A DNA stretch of 64,000 bases from Pseudomonas viridiflava (GTDB lineage Bacteria; Pseudomonadota; Gammaproteobacteria; Pseudomonadales; Pseudomonadaceae), in contig NZ_UUOC01000025.1 in NCBI RefSeq assembly GCF_900590755.1, positions 248,001 through 312,000 of the forward strand, in the 5' to 3' direction. Shown piece after piece: positions 8,993 through 17,644 of the stretch (its first letter is position 1; each line of letters starts with the position of its first letter). The translations under genes were made by a program, and so were the position numbers. The notes beneath the pieces are model-generated. The model saw only the letters and a program-made list of their open reading frames with translations. It was not told where the DNA came from and searched no databases.

Positions 8993-10206
8993 CAGCTGAT
9001 TTCCTGTTGAGTAGAGCAAGGGATCAGCGGCAAGGTGACAATCGCGCAGGTGCCACGGCCAGGCCGGGATTGATAATGCACGCTGCCCCGATGGGCGCGG
9101 GTGACAGCGGTGACCACCGCCAGGCCCAGCCCGGTGCCGGTGGCCTTGGTGGTAAAGAACGGCTCGCCGATACGCGCCAGGGCCGCCGCGCTGATACCGC
9201 TGCCGTTATCGCTGACGCACAGCCTTAGCGAATCACCGCGTGCGTAGGCATGAACTTTCAACCGAGTGCGGCCAGCGCTGGCCTGCACTGCGTTTTCAAC
9301 CAGATTGAGCAGCGCGCCCACCAGCGTGTCGCGATTGCACAGCAACTGCCCGTCGAGATCATCGCACTGCCAGCGCACCGCCACGTCCTGTGTATGAGTG
9401 TGGGCTGCGGCCTGCAACGATTCGAAAAGCTCACGGGGCGCAATCCGGTCGGTCAACGGCAACTCGCCGCGGGCGAACACCAGCATGTCGCGCACCTGAT
9501 GCTCAAGCTCGTGCAGTCGTTCTTTGAGTCGCCCGGCGAAGCGTTGCTGGGTTTCCACCGGCAACTGCTGCTCGGTCAAATGGCTGGCGTAGATCAGGGC
9601 AGCGGACAGTGGCGTGCGGATCTGGTGAGCCAGAGAAGCAACCATGCGGCCCAGAGACGACAGGCGCTCGTGCCGCGCGAGTTGATCCTGCAAGCGACGG
9701 GTTTCCGTCAGATCATTGAGCAGCACCAGTTGGCCTGGCTCTGCATCCAGCGAACGGGTTGAGATGGAAAGACGTCGACCATCCTTGAGGGATATCTCAT
9801 GACCGTCGTCTTCGCGTGGCGCAAAACAACGGGCGATCACATGCCGCCATAGCTCGCCGATCAACGGCTGACCGAGCAGATCCACAGCTGCAGGGTTCGC
9901 CTCGCGGACAACGCCCATGGCGTCAATGACGATGACGCCACCGGGCAGCAAATCCAGAAGGTTTTGCAGGCGATTGGCGATGCGTTCTTTTTCCGCCAGC
10001 TCTTCCATGCGCTGAGCACTGACCACGGCCAGTTCGCCCTTGAGCTCAGAGACCCGGGCCTCAAGCAAGCTATAGGAATCGGTCAATTGCGCGGACATCT
10101 GATTAAACAGTTGAAACGCCTGTTCAAGCCCCTGACGGCTTTCCAGCTCCAGGGAGGGCGGCACTTGAGGCAATGGACCAGAAGGCATCTTGGCGGCTTG
10201 AGGCAT
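8992..10206 (-). CDS. fleS: Sensor histidine kinase FleS
   Basis: 404 residues, no transmembrane segment, so a cytoplasmic kinase. A helical N-terminus is followed by a PAS domain (about 82-165, LLPGGVIVIDAMGVVREANPA), then the H-box with H194 (SLAHQIRTPLS), an N-box (LLNLVENAVQAS) and G-boxes (VSDNGSGIS, ATGTGLGLAVV). It phosphorylates FleR. The upstream sigma-54 element places the fleSR operon under FleQ. Confidence 0.95.
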   Translation of the reverse strand: MPQAAKMPSGPLPQVPPSLELESRQGLEQAFQLFNQMSAQLTDSYSLLEARVSELKGELAVVSAQRMEELAEKERIANRLQNLLDLLPGGVIVIDAMGVVREANPAAVDLLGQPLIGELWRHVIARCFAPREDDGHEISLKDGRRLSISTRSLDAEPGQLVLLNDLTETRRLQDQLARHERLSSLGRMVASLAHQIRTPLSAALIYASHLTEQQLPVETQQRFAGRLKERLHELEHQVRDMLVFARGELPLTDRIAPRELFESLQAAAHTHTQDVAVRWQCDDLDGQLLCNRDTLVGALLNLVENAVQASAGRTRLKVHAYARGDSLRLCVSDNGSGISAAALARIGEPFFTTKATGTGLGLAVVTAVTRAHRGSVHYQSRPGRGTCAIVTLPLIPCSTQQEIS

Positions 10207-10260
10207 AAGTAATCTCTCGCGTGGCGAACCGTCATTAAACGGTATGTTGCAAGAGACTTA

Positions 10261-10275
10261 GCAATCCCCGTGCCG
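10261..10275 (-). promoter_or_regulatory. Sigma-54 promoter of fleSR
   Basis: The minus strand reads CGGCACGGGGATTGC: GGCAC, five bases, TTGC. It is 55 bases ahead of the fleS start and directly downstream of the fleQ terminator. In P. aeruginosa fleSR is a FleQ/RpoN target. Confidence 0.85.
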
Positions 10276-10302
10276 AAAAAAAACCCCTGAAAATTCAGGG
10301 GT
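10276..10302 (-). terminator. Intrinsic terminator of fleQ
   Basis: An 8-bp stem (10283-10290 with 10295-10302, ACCCCTGA/TCAGGGGT) with a four-base loop. On the minus strand it is followed by eight T residues. It separates fleQ from fleSR. Confidence 0.85.
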
Positions 10303-10328
10303 CTGACTTTTTGCCAAATCAACAAGCG

Positions 10329-11807
10329 TCAATCATCTGCCTGTTCGTCGCCATCGCGACGAGTCATGCCGTATTTGCGCATCTTTTCCACCAGGGTGGT
10401 ACGGCGGATTCTCAAGCGTTCCGCAGCCCGGGCAACGATGCCGCTGGCATCATCCAGCGCTTGCTGAATCAAGCCTTGCTCCAGGCCACCCAGGTAGTCT
10501 TTCAGGTCCAGACCTTCAGGCGGCAGCATGGCGCTAGCGGCGAAGTTTGGCGTGTGACCATTAATAGCAACACGCTCTTCAAGATCGAGACGCAGGCTGT
10601 CGACCATTTGCTCGTCTTCGTCGTCGACATAGCGGAATTTCTTCGGGAGCTCGGCAACGCCAATAACGCCATACGGATGCATGATCGCCATGCGCTCGAC
10701 CAGGTTGGCCAGCTCGCGAACGTTACCCGGCCAGCCGTGGCGACACAGCGACATGATGGCCGCCGAGTTGAAGCGAATCGAACCGCGCTTTTCGTGCTCC
10801 ATGCGCGAGATCAACTCGTTCATCAACAGCGGAATGTCTTCGACACGCTCACGCAATGGCGCCATTTCAATCGGGAATACATTGAGGCGGTAATAAAGGT
10901 CTTCGCGGAAGCTGCCGATCTCGATCATCGATTCAAGATTTTTATGGGTGGCAGCGATGATCCGCACGTCGACACTCTGGGTCTTGTTACTGCCAACGCG
11001 CTCGAACGTGCGCTCTTGCAGAACCCGCAGCAGCTTGACCTGCATGGGCAACGGCATGTCGCCGATTTCATCAAGGAACAAAGTGCCGCCGTTGGCCAAC
11101 TCAAAACGCCCGGCGCGACTGGTGATCGCTCCGGTGAATGCGCCCTTCTCGTGGCCGAACAATTCGCTTTCCAGCAACTCGGCCGGGATGGCGCCGCAGT
11201 TGACCGGCACAAACGGCGCGTCGCGACGCTTGGAGTGATAGTGAAGATTACGCGCTACAACTTCTTTGCCGGTCCCCGATTCACCCAGGATCAACACACT
11301 GGCGTCTGTATCGGCGACCTGCTGCATCATCTGCCGCACATGCTGAATCGCGCGACTGGTACCCACCAGGCTGCGAAACAGATTCGGCTCACGATGACGC
11401 CCACGCTCGCGGGCCTGATCGTACATTTCACGATAGACCTGGGCACGGTGCAAGGAATCCAGCAGCTTGCTGTAGCTGGGGGGCATTTCGAGGGTGGACA
11501 GAACGCGACGGCGAAGGTCTTCCGGCAACTCTGCCGGAGAATTTATTTCACCCATCATCAACACAGGAAGGAACTCATCCCATGCAGCGACGGTCTTAAG
11601 GAGTCCTTGCAGACTGCCCGGGGCGTTTACGCTGCCTACCAGCACGCAGAGCACTTCGCGAGTGGACGCAAGGGAGCCGACAACCTGCTGCCAATCCTGG
11701 CTTGAGCAGGACAAATTTTCTTCGCCGAGAAAATTCAGAATCACCGCTAAATCGCGGCGGCGCTGGCTATCGTCATCGATCAGTAGAATCTTGATTTCAC
11801 GCCACAT
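10329..11807 (-). CDS. fleQ: Master flagellar regulator FleQ (sigma-54 activator, c-di-GMP receptor)
   Basis: 492 residues. The receiver-like N-domain lacks the phosphoacceptor aspartate (CVLVGSV in its place), as in known FleQ. The AAA+ domain has an LFRS motif at 143-146, Walker A GESGTGKE at 175-182, GAFTGA at 222-227 and [13 protein letters not shown]. The Fis-type helix-turn-helix is [20 protein letters not shown]. FleQ opens the flagellar cascade with RpoN and switches to exopolysaccharide control upon c-di-GMP binding at the LFRS region. It is monocistronic here, with a terminator after it. Confidence 0.98.
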   Translation of the reverse strand: MWREIKILLIDDDSQRRRDLAVILNFLGEENLSCSSQDWQQVVGSLASTREVLCVLVGSVNAPGSLQGLLKTVAAWDEFLPVLMMGEINSPAELPEDLRRRVLSTLEMPPSYSKLLDSLHRAQVYREMYDQARERGRHREPNLFRSLVGTSRAIQHVRQMMQQVADTDASVLILGESGTGKEVVARNLHYHSKRRDAPFVPVNCGAIPAELLESELFGHEKGAFTGAITSRAGRFELANGGTLFLDEIGDMPLPMQVKLLRVLQERTFERVGSNKTQSVDVRIIAATHKNLESMIEIGSFREDLYYRLNVFPIEMAPLRERVEDIPLLMNELISRMEHEKRGSIRFNSAAIMSLCRHGWPGNVRELANLVERMAIMHPYGVIGVAELPKKFRYVDDEDEQMVDSLRLDLEERVAINGHTPNFAASAMLPPEGLDLKDYLGGLEQGLIQQALDDASGIVARAAERLRIRRTTLVEKMRKYGMTRRDGDEQADD

Positions 11808-11973
11808 GCAATAGCAACTTCCCTAGTCAACTCAATGCCCGCTCAGGGGTGGGCAGCTTGCCTCCCCGGCCATTACGAATACCGGGAAGCCAGAAAATAG
11901 TAAACATCGCTAGTTAAGTCAAAAAACCGTAAACAGTCAAATTTATGGCGTATTTTACTTTTTGACCAACCGG

Positions 11974-12273
11974 TCACGAATCGAACAGATGGTAAACCTT
12001 TGCGGCGTTCTTGGCTTGGGTGATTTGCGTCATTTCGTCGACAATTGCCTGACGCGCACCCGTGGCACCATCAATCAACTGGCGGTAAACCGTCATCAGT
12101 TCTTCTAGATTGCCGCGTAGCTCAGGGTCATTTGGCACTTCCTGGCTGATGACATCTTCAATGCACGCCCGGCAGTCCAGATCGAGCTTGCTGATGGCTT
12201 CCCAGTCATGCTCGGCCAATGCCCCTACCAGCGCCTCACGTGTTTCTTCGATACGTTTGAGTGCCGAACTCAT
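11974..12273 (-). CDS. fliT: Flagellar protein FliT (late-export chaperone)
   Basis: 99 residues from the ATG at 12273, chosen because GAGGG lies 7 bases upstream. A longer frame to 12315 overlaps fliS and adds no FliT character. The protein is helical (SALKRIEETREALVGALAEH, LEELMTVYRQLIDGATGARQ) with FliT size. FliT chaperones the filament cap FliD. It follows fliS by 10 bases in the fliD-fliS-fliT order. Sequence signatures are weak, so naming leans on context. Confidence 0.8.
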   Translation of the reverse strand: MSSALKRIEETREALVGALAEHDWEAISKLDLDCRACIEDVISQEVPNDPELRGNLEELMTVYRQLIDGATGARQAIVDEMTQITQAKNAAKVYHLFDS

Positions 12274-12283
12274 GGCTAATCCC

Positions 12284-12679
12284 TCAGGCTGGAACAGACT
12301 GGTCTGCGATGGCATCCCAGCCTTCCTTGACGGTCAACAGCAGACTCATGACTTCATCAAGAATCTTCGGATCGCTCTTGACGTTGGCTTCGGCCAGGCG
12401 CGACATCATGTAGACATAAAGGTTGTCGACGCGTGCCAGCACATCGGCCTGATTCGCCATGTCCAGACCTTCGCGCAGGCCACCAATAATCTCGATAGCC
12501 TTGCCAATGGCAACGCCCTTGCCTGGAATGTCGTTGCGCTCGATGGCGCCCTTGGCCTGAGCGATGCGCTTGAGACCACCCTCCATCAGCATTTGTACCA
12601 GACGATGCGGGCTGGCCTCAGAGGTCTGAGCGTGGACGTTTACTTTCTGGTACTGCCGAAGGGCTAACATCGGGTTCAT
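12284..12679 (-). CDS. fliS: Flagellin export chaperone FliS
   Basis: 131 residues starting MNPMLALRQYQKV. GAGG lies 6 bases ahead of the ATG at 12679. The MLALRQYQ N-terminus, SPHRLVQMLMEGGLKRIAQAKGAIE and the helical bundle pattern are FliS hallmarks. FliS binds the flagellin C-terminal D0 segment and prevents premature polymerisation. With two flagellins in this window, it presumably serves both, since their C-termini are nearly identical. Confidence 0.95.
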   Translation of the reverse strand: MNPMLALRQYQKVNVHAQTSEASPHRLVQMLMEGGLKRIAQAKGAIERNDIPGKGVAIGKAIEIIGGLREGLDMANQADVLARVDNLYVYMMSRLAEANVKSDPKILDEVMSLLLTVKEGWDAIADQSVPA

Positions 12680-12757
12680 TATAAACCTCGTCAAAGGGCG
12701 ATGAGTCGTATAACTAAAGTATCGACACGAAAGGAAGATACTTTAGCGCAAAAAGCC

Positions 12758-12794
12758 AAAAGCCCGGCACACGATAAATCGTAGCCGGGCTTTT
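12758..12794 (-). terminator. Intrinsic terminator after fliD
   Basis: The arms AAAAGCCCGGC (12758-12768) and GCCGGGCTTTT (12784-12794) pair perfectly, with an inner ACGAT/ATCGT extension. T-runs follow on the minus strand. It separates flaG-fliD from fliS-fliT. Confidence 0.85.
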
Positions 12795-12808
12795 GTGCAT
12801 CATCACTG

Positions 12809-14242
12809 TTATGAAGCAGCTTTTTGCGCGTTCAGAGAATCAAAGAACGACGTGATGCTGGTTGCCGAAGCTTTCAGCTGAGCCACCACCAGATCCATTG
12901 CGTTGTACTTGGCGGTCAGGGTGGCCGTCATGTTCTCTACGCGCAGGTTCAAGGCGTCTTGCTGGTTCTGCAGATCTTTCTGCTGCGCCGTCAGGCTGGT
13001 GGTACGCGTTGCCAGGATGCCACCGGTCTGAGTGTAAGGCGTGACTACCGCACTCATCCGTGCCAGCAGCCCATCGGTGCTTTTGGTGCCGTCAGTCGTC
13101 GGCGTGCCAGTAAACAGCTGCTGGATCTGCGAGCCCAAGCTCTTGTCTTTCATCGCGGCAGTGAACTTGGTGTCGTCCAGCGTCAAGGTACCGCCGGTCT
13201 GCGCGGTACGAATGCCAAGCTGTGCCAGGGTCGACAAAGTGCTACCAGGCCCCGGGGTAACCAGCACCTCACGCATTTGCGACAGCAATGAGCGGGGCAA
13301 AGAGTCGCCGGTCATGGCGGCAGGTACCGTCAACTCGCCCGTGACCTTATCGGCAGTTGCTTTGCTCAAGCTCGATATCGTATTGACCACAGCGTTATAC
13401 GCCGAGATAAACGAATTCAGAGACGCCTTGAGGCCGTCGTTATTCTGCGCGACCGTTACTGTTGACTCGCCCTCCTTGAGAAGAGAGAGGCTCAAGCCGC
13501 TGATCGAAGTCGCGGTGTTAGAGGCGCTGACCACTTCCAGGCCGTCAATAGTGAATTTTGCGTCTTGCGCCAACTTGCCAACGTAACCTGCGCTGCCCGC
13601 CGTACCGTCCATCTTGGTACCGGCTGCGATAGTCAGCGAGTCGATGCCGCTGGTGGTGATATCAGATCCCGAGCCTGTAGTGGTCGAACTGAACACCAGA
13701 CGCGATCCTTGAGCGTCAGTGATGATGTTGGCACTGATCCCACCTGCCTTGACCAGCGCAGAGGCGTTGACCGCATCCCGAACCGATTGCAGGGTCGAGC
13801 CCGCAGGAATATCAACGTTGTAATCGGTGCCATTTTGACTGATCTTCAAGTTACCACTCGAAATGGCACTGGTAGCTCCACCTGAAAACGAAGCCGTTGC
13901 AACCTTCGAGGCGGTCGCCAATTGCGTCACATCAATCGCATAACTACCAGCTACTGCTGAGCTGTCAGCGGTCGCACCGAGGATGGCGGTATCAGACGAG
14001 GTGGCGCCGTAAGCATTGAAGGCCGTGGATGATGCAGCGCCGAGGTTAGTCAGTGCTGTCTGATAAGTAGCCAAAGCACTTTGCAAGGTACCTACGCCAG
14101 AAATCTTCGACGTTACCAGGGTATTTTGCGTAGTGATCTGCGTTTGTTTCGCGACTTTATCGGCGTTGACCAGGGTTTCGACGATGGTCCCGATAGCCAG
14201 ACCGGAGCCAAGGCCCGTGCCTGTTGTGATTGGACTTGCCAT
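12809..14242 (-). CDS. fliD: Flagellar filament cap protein FliD
   Basis: 477 residues from the ATG at 14242, preceded by GGAG at 6 bases; an ATG two codons earlier lacks that spacing. The start region (ITTGTGLGSGLAIGTIVETLVNADK) is the FliD/HAP2 N-terminal signature. The centre is Ser/Thr-rich and variable, and the C-terminal coiled region (LTAQQKDLQNQQDALNLRVENMTATLTAKYNAMD) is conserved. It caps the growing filament and folds arriving flagellin, and in Pseudomonas can act as an adhesin. It is the product chaperoned by FliT. Confidence 0.96.
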   Translation of the reverse strand: MASPITTGTGLGSGLAIGTIVETLVNADKVAKQTQITTQNTLVTSKISGVGTLQSALATYQTALTNLGAASSTAFNAYGATSSDTAILGATADSSAVAGSYAIDVTQLATASKVATASFSGGATSAISSGNLKISQNGTDYNVDIPAGSTLQSVRDAVNASALVKAGGISANIITDAQGSRLVFSSTTTGSGSDITTSGIDSLTIAAGTKMDGTAGSAGYVGKLAQDAKFTIDGLEVVSASNTATSISGLSLSLLKEGESTVTVAQNNDGLKASLNSFISAYNAVVNTISSLSKATADKVTGELTVPAAMTGDSLPRSLLSQMREVLVTPGPGSTLSTLAQLGIRTAQTGGTLTLDDTKFTAAMKDKSLGSQIQQLFTGTPTTDGTKSTDGLLARMSAVVTPYTQTGGILATRTTSLTAQQKDLQNQQDALNLRVENMTATLTAKYNAMDLVVAQLKASATSITSFFDSLNAQKAAS

Positions 14243-14321
14243 GTGCATCTCCTTTCAGTTTTTGTCGGTCTTCTGACGATGACGCCGTGCAAAAGAACCT
14301 GGTACATCATTCATGCCACGT

Positions 14322-14705
14322 TCAGACTTTTGCGTCGAACAACAGACTGTGTGCATTCTGCAGGTTGTCGGCAATCTTCAGCGCTTCGGCCGAAGGCAGC
14401 TGGCGAACCACTTCGCCTGTGTCACTGGCGATTACCTTGACAATAACCTTTCCAGATTCCTCGTCAATCGAGAATTCCAGATTGCGCTTGACCGACTGCA
14501 CAAATCTTTCAATATCCTGCACGGCGTTCTTCAGCTTTTCCGACGATTGCTCGGAAGTCGAATCCTTGCTTGTGCTGGTGTCTGTAGCAGCCGCTACTTC
14601 TGGCACCGCTGTACTAACCTGAGGGGCTGCAACCAGCTTATCGGCGGTATTCGATGCTGGTGTAACCGCAGGGTAAGACAAGTTCAGCTTTACGCTCATA
14701 TCCAT
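14322..14705 (-). CDS. flaG: FlaG family protein (filament-length related)
   Basis: 127 residues from MDMSVKLNLSYPAV; AGAGG lies 8 bases ahead of this ATG, which I preferred to a GTG at 14714. A disordered Ala/Ser/Thr-rich N-half is followed by the FlaG domain (NLEFSIDEESGKVIVKVIASDTGEVVRQLPSAEALK). In other Pseudomonas it sits between fliC and fliD as here, and its loss alters filament length. Its molecular role is unclear. Confidence 0.9.
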   Translation of the reverse strand: MDMSVKLNLSYPAVTPASNTADKLVAAPQVSTAVPEVAAATDTSTSKDSTSEQSSEKLKNAVQDIERFVQSVKRNLEFSIDEESGKVIVKVIASDTGEVVRQLPSAEALKIADNLQNAHSLLFDAKV

Positions 14706-14725
14706 GTCCATCACCTCTCAAAACG

Positions 14726-14761
14726 AAAAAAGCGGGAGAGGCACGCAAGCGCATCTCCCGC
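14726..14761 (-). terminator. Intrinsic terminator of the first flagellin gene
   Basis: An 8-bp GC-rich stem (GCGGGAGA 14732-14739 with TCTCCCGC 14754-14761) is followed on the minus strand by six T residues. It closes the highly expressed flagellin transcript before flaG. Confidence 0.88.
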
Positions 14762-14778
14762 CAAACTTTATTCCGAAA

Positions 14779-15735
14779 TTACTGAAGCAGCTTCAGTACA
14801 GCGGAAGGCAGTTGGTTAGCCTGGGCCAGAACAGCGGTGGAAGCCTGTTGCAGAGTTTGCTGCTTGGTCAGGTTAGCAGTTTCAGCTGCGAAGTCGGTAT
14901 CTTGAATACGACCCAGTGCAGCGGTGGCGTTTTCGTTGATGTTCTGCAGGTTGGAAATGGTGCTGCTCAGACGGCTTTGCGAAGCACCCAGGTCAGCACG
15001 GGTGCTGTTGATGGTTTGCAGAGCGGCGTCGATTGCAGTGATTGCGTTGTCGATGTTGGTACCAGCAGTACCGGTTACGCCAGCAGTCGAAGCAACAGCA
15101 GCCGAGCTTGGAACAGCAGCCGAGGTAGCAGTACTTGCAACAGCTGCGGTCGACGGAGTACCAGCAGAAGAAGCAACGCTCGAAGTACCGGTGATCGATA
15201 CGGAACCCGAAGCAACAGCCAGGGAAGTAGCGTCGAACTTGGTGCTCAGAACCAGGTCAATGTGGTTAGCCGAACCGGTGTTCGAGCCAACTTGCAGAGT
15301 CATGGTGCCAGCCGAACCGTCGAGCAGGTTTTTGCCGTTCAGGTTGGTACTGGTAGCGATACGAGTCAGCTCGTCGGACATCTGAGCGAATTCAGCGTTC
15401 AGAGCGGTACGGTCGGTGCTGCTGTTACTGTCGTTGCGGGACTGGATTGCCAGTTCACGCATACGCTGCAGGATGTTGGTGGATTCTTGCAGAGCGCCTT
15501 CAGCGGTCTGAGCCATCGAGATGCCGTCGTTGGCGTTCTTGATTGCTACAGTCTGACCACGGATTTGCGAAGTTTCGCGAGTTGCGATCTGCAGGCCAGC
15601 AGCGTCGTCTTTAGCGCTGTTGATTTTCAGGCCAGAAGACAGGCGAGTCATGGAAGTCGACAGAGCATCCGAAGCCTTGGCAAGGTTCTTCTGTACGGAC
15701 AGGGAAGCAACGTTAGTGTTTACGCCTAAAGACAT
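14779..15735 (-). CDS. fliC: Flagellin, short type (318 aa)
   Basis: Conserved D0/D1 ends: [18 protein letters not shown] at the N-terminus and [20 protein letters not shown] to the C-terminal LKLLQ. The TLR5-type [11 protein letters not shown] motif is at about 89-99 and the flg22-equivalent region at 30-51. The exposed centre (about 176-226) is nearly all Ser, Thr, Ala, Gly and Val, with an AVAST motif repeated, a dense field of possible O-glycosylation sites. It is the main filament subunit, chaperoned by FliS. A FliA-type promoter lies upstream and a strong terminator downstream. Confidence 0.97.
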   Translation of the reverse strand: MSLGVNTNVASLSVQKNLAKASDALSTSMTRLSSGLKINSAKDDAAGLQIATRETSQIRGQTVAIKNANDGISMAQTAEGALQESTNILQRMRELAIQSRNDSNSSTDRTALNAEFAQMSDELTRIATSTNLNGKNLLDGSAGTMTLQVGSNTGSANHIDLVLSTKFDATSLAVASGSVSITGTSSVASSAGTPSTAAVASTATSAAVPSSAAVASTAGVTGTAGTNIDNAITAIDAALQTINSTRADLGASQSRLSSTISNLQNINENATAALGRIQDTDFAAETANLTKQQTLQQASTAVLAQANQLPSAVLKLLQ

Positions 15736-15815
15736 GATGAATTCCTCATTAGTGGGGTGCTGCGGCTTTCCGGCCCTGGCTACAGCCGGGTTGGCCTAGA
15801 GAACCTTCGTAATAG

Positions 15816-15842
15816 TTATCGTCGGGCCTGCACGGACCTTGA
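15816..15842 (-). promoter_or_regulatory. FliA (sigma-28) promoter of the short flagellin
   Basis: On the minus strand TCAAG is followed by 14 bases and GACGATAA, close to the TAAAG-N14-GCCGATAA consensus. A run of A/T bases just upstream of the -35 (15847-15862) could act as an UP element. Confidence 0.82.
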
Positions 15843-15960
15843 GGATTTTTTTTAAAATATTTGCCATCACTGCGACATCCCCCCGGCCTGCCTTGCTTCA
15901 AGCCCATCCCCAATAACTACACCCACCAGTTAACTGATTCATTTTGCTGTCTTTTCTGTC

Positions 15961-15985
15961 CTGGCATCGCTGCGTTAGATGCCAG
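15961..15985 (-). terminator. Stem-loop after the long flagellin gene (weak terminator candidate)
   Basis: CTGGCATC (15961-15968) pairs with GATGCCAG (15978-15985) over a 9-base loop, 29 bases beyond the stop of the long flagellin. No T-tract follows on the minus strand, so termination efficiency is doubtful. Confidence 0.4.
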
Positions 15986-16013
15986 AACAGCCCTTCTATA
16001 TAAGCACAGCTTT

Positions 16014-17303
16014 CTACTGCAAGAGTTTTAATACCGCCGCTGGAAGCTGATTGGCCTGAGCCAGGATCGCCGTCGAGGCCTGTTGCAGGGTTTGCTGCTT
16101 GGTGAGCTCTGCGGTTTCGGCGGCGAAGTCCACGTCCTCGATCTGCCCGCGGGAGGCGCTCACGTTCTTGATCATGTTGTCCAGATTGGACATGGCGCTG
16201 GAAATGCGATTCTGCTTGGCACCGATATTGGCCCGCGCGGCGTTGACCCTTTCGATCGCGGCGTCCAGGGCAACGATGGTTGCATCGATGTTGTCATTCA
16301 CCGCTTTGTCGATCAGGGGTTTGTTCTTGGTGGTCAGCGCGTCCTTATCCAGAGATTTCTGCACGTCGTCCAGCCCCGCCTTGGCCAGATTTCGGGCCTT
16401 GATCAAATCGGCATCGGTTGGCGCGGCGGCAAGCGCGGTCTCGGCGGTATCCAGAGCCGTCTTCGCGGTATCACGCGCGGTCACAAGTGCTGGACTGCAG
16501 ATGTCATCCACCGCTTTCTGGGCAGTTTCGAAATTGGTTTTGGCGGTGTCTCTTGCCGCCACCAAGGCAGCATTGGTGGAGTCAGCTGCCAGCGCGGTCT
16601 CGGCGCTGGTAAGTGCTTTGGTCGCGCCGTCGCGGGCCGCCATTAATGCAACGACATCGGGACCGGTATTACGAGAACCCTTGCCATCAATGGATAATCC
16701 ATAATACTGCCCGGCCACAACTTGCGACGAACCTGTAGTGTTGGCGTCCTCAAGTACTTGTGCGGAATCATTGTTTGCCTTGAACAGTGCTTCAGACGAG
16801 AAATCATCCGACAACACCAGTTCAATCTCTTCAGTGCGTCCAACATTAGGCCCCACATGAAACGTCATACGCCCTGCGCTGCCATCGAGCAACTTCATGT
16901 CCGCACCAAACTTGGTGCCTTGGGCAAGACGCGTCAACTCGGCAATGCCTTCCTGAAACTCGGCATTCAATGCCGCACGATCTTGTGCACCATAGTTGGC
17001 GTTTTTCGATTGAATGGCCAACTCTCGCATGCGCTGCAAGTTATCCACTGATTTACCTAATGCCCCTTCAGCCGTTTGTGCAATAGACATCGCGTTACCC
17101 GCGTTGCGCATCGCGACGGTCATGCCACGAACCTGAGTCGTCAGGCGCGTGGCGATCTGCAGGCCTGCCGCGTCGTCCTTGGCAGAGTTGATCCGCAGGC
17201 CCGATGACAGGCGCGTCATGGAACGGCTCAAAGCATCAGAGGTTTGATTGAGGTTTTTTTGAACCACCAGGGAAGCAATATTGGTATTGACGGTTAAAGC
17301 CAT
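16014..17303 (-). CDS. Second flagellin, long type with helical repeat insert (429 aa)
   Basis: The D0/D1 ends match the flagellin family ([31 protein letters not shown] at about 89-101, [20 protein letters not shown]) and resemble the neighbouring 318-residue flagellin. The centre differs completely. Residues 220-326 are four tandem 26-27-residue units built around ARDxAKTxxxTAxxAL, predicted helical. C269 sits in unit 2 (DDICSPA), and cysteine is rare in secreted flagellins. It has its own FliA-type promoter, so it should be expressed as a class IV gene. Whether it is a minor or major filament subunit cannot be told. Confidence 0.93.
   Translation of the reverse strand: MALTVNTNIASLVVQKNLNQTSDALSRSMTRLSSGLRINSAKDDAAGLQIATRLTTQVRGMTVAMRNAGNAMSIAQTAEGALGKSVDNLQRMRELAIQSKNANYGAQDRAALNAEFQEGIAELTRLAQGTKFGADMKLLDGSAGRMTFHVGPNVGRTEEIELVLSDDFSSEALFKANNDSAQVLEDANTTGSSQVVAGQYYGLSIDGKGSRNTGPDVVALMAARDGATKALTSAETALAADSTNAALVAARDTAKTNFETAQKAVDDICSPALVTARDTAKTALDTAETALAAAPTDADLIKARNLAKAGLDDVQKSLDKDALTTKNKPLIDKAVNDNIDATIVALDAAIERVNAARANIGAKQNRISSAMSNLDNMIKNVSASRGQIEDVDFAAETAELTKQQTLQQASTAILAQANQLPAAVLKLLQ
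16326..16646 (-). repeat. Four tandem 26-27-codon repeats inside the long flagellin gene
   Basis: Units start at residues 220, 247, 273 and 300 with LMAARDGATKALTSAETAL, LVAARDTAKTNFETAQKAV, LVTARDTAKTALDTAETAL and LIKARNLAKAGLDDVQKSL. The DNA shows matching 78-81-base periodicity. A recent expansion by tandem duplication is inferred. Confidence 0.88.
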
Positions 17304-17382
17304 TTTTAATTCCTCGTCCTAATTACGACAGGCCTTGGTGCACAGGAGAAGTCCTTTATCTCACCGCTGGCTGACACGTAAT

Positions 17383-17409
17383 TTATCGACGATCGAAAAA
17401 TGGCCTTGA
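17383..17409 (-). promoter_or_regulatory. FliA (sigma-28) promoter of the long flagellin
   Basis: On the minus strand TCAAG, 14 bases, GTCGATAA. It has the same -35 and spacing as the promoter of the short flagellin. It lies 80 bases upstream of the ATG. Confidence 0.82.
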
Positions 17410-17615
17410 GGGACTACACCGCTCAAAACAGTAATACTCGTAGAATTCACAAAGCAAATATAAACAACCGCAAGCCTGAAACAGCCGAATTCACGGCACC
17501 ATAACTGGCGCATGTGAAAAGAAAAACAAATCACAAAAAAATTGTAAAAAAAACGGAAGACGAAAAACGGCTTACGGACAATGTAAGAAGTTTCTTACGC
17601 CATTGATAATGACAG

Positions 17616-17643
17616 GGATAACTTGAAGCACATCAAGTTATCC
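17616..17643 (-). terminator. Stem-loop at the end of the maf transcript
   Basis: GGATAACTTGA (17616-17626) pairs perfectly with TCAAGTTATCC (17633-17643) over a 6-base loop, directly after the stop of the 86-residue gene. There is no T-run after it on the minus strand, so it may be a 3'-stabilising hairpin rather than a strong terminator. Confidence 0.5.
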
Positions 17644-17644
17644 G

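Larger units (their letters stand above)
17304..17644. other. Gap between the long flagellin and the 86-residue gene
   Basis: 341 bases. It holds the FliA promoter (17383-17409), a strongly AT-rich tract (about 17515-17570) and a short dyad GTAAGAA-GT-TTCTTAC at 17583-17598 of unknown purpose. A stem-loop lies at 17616-17643. No coding capacity was seen. Confidence 0.7.

Noticed and set aside
10311..11705. 464-codon rightward frame opposite fleQ
   Set aside because: fleQ is unmistakable on the minus strand; the antisense frame has no ribosome-binding site or family motif.
14704..15729. Ser/Arg-rich 341-codon frame opposite the short flagellin gene
   Set aside because: A low-complexity mirror of the flagellin repeats; no independent evidence.
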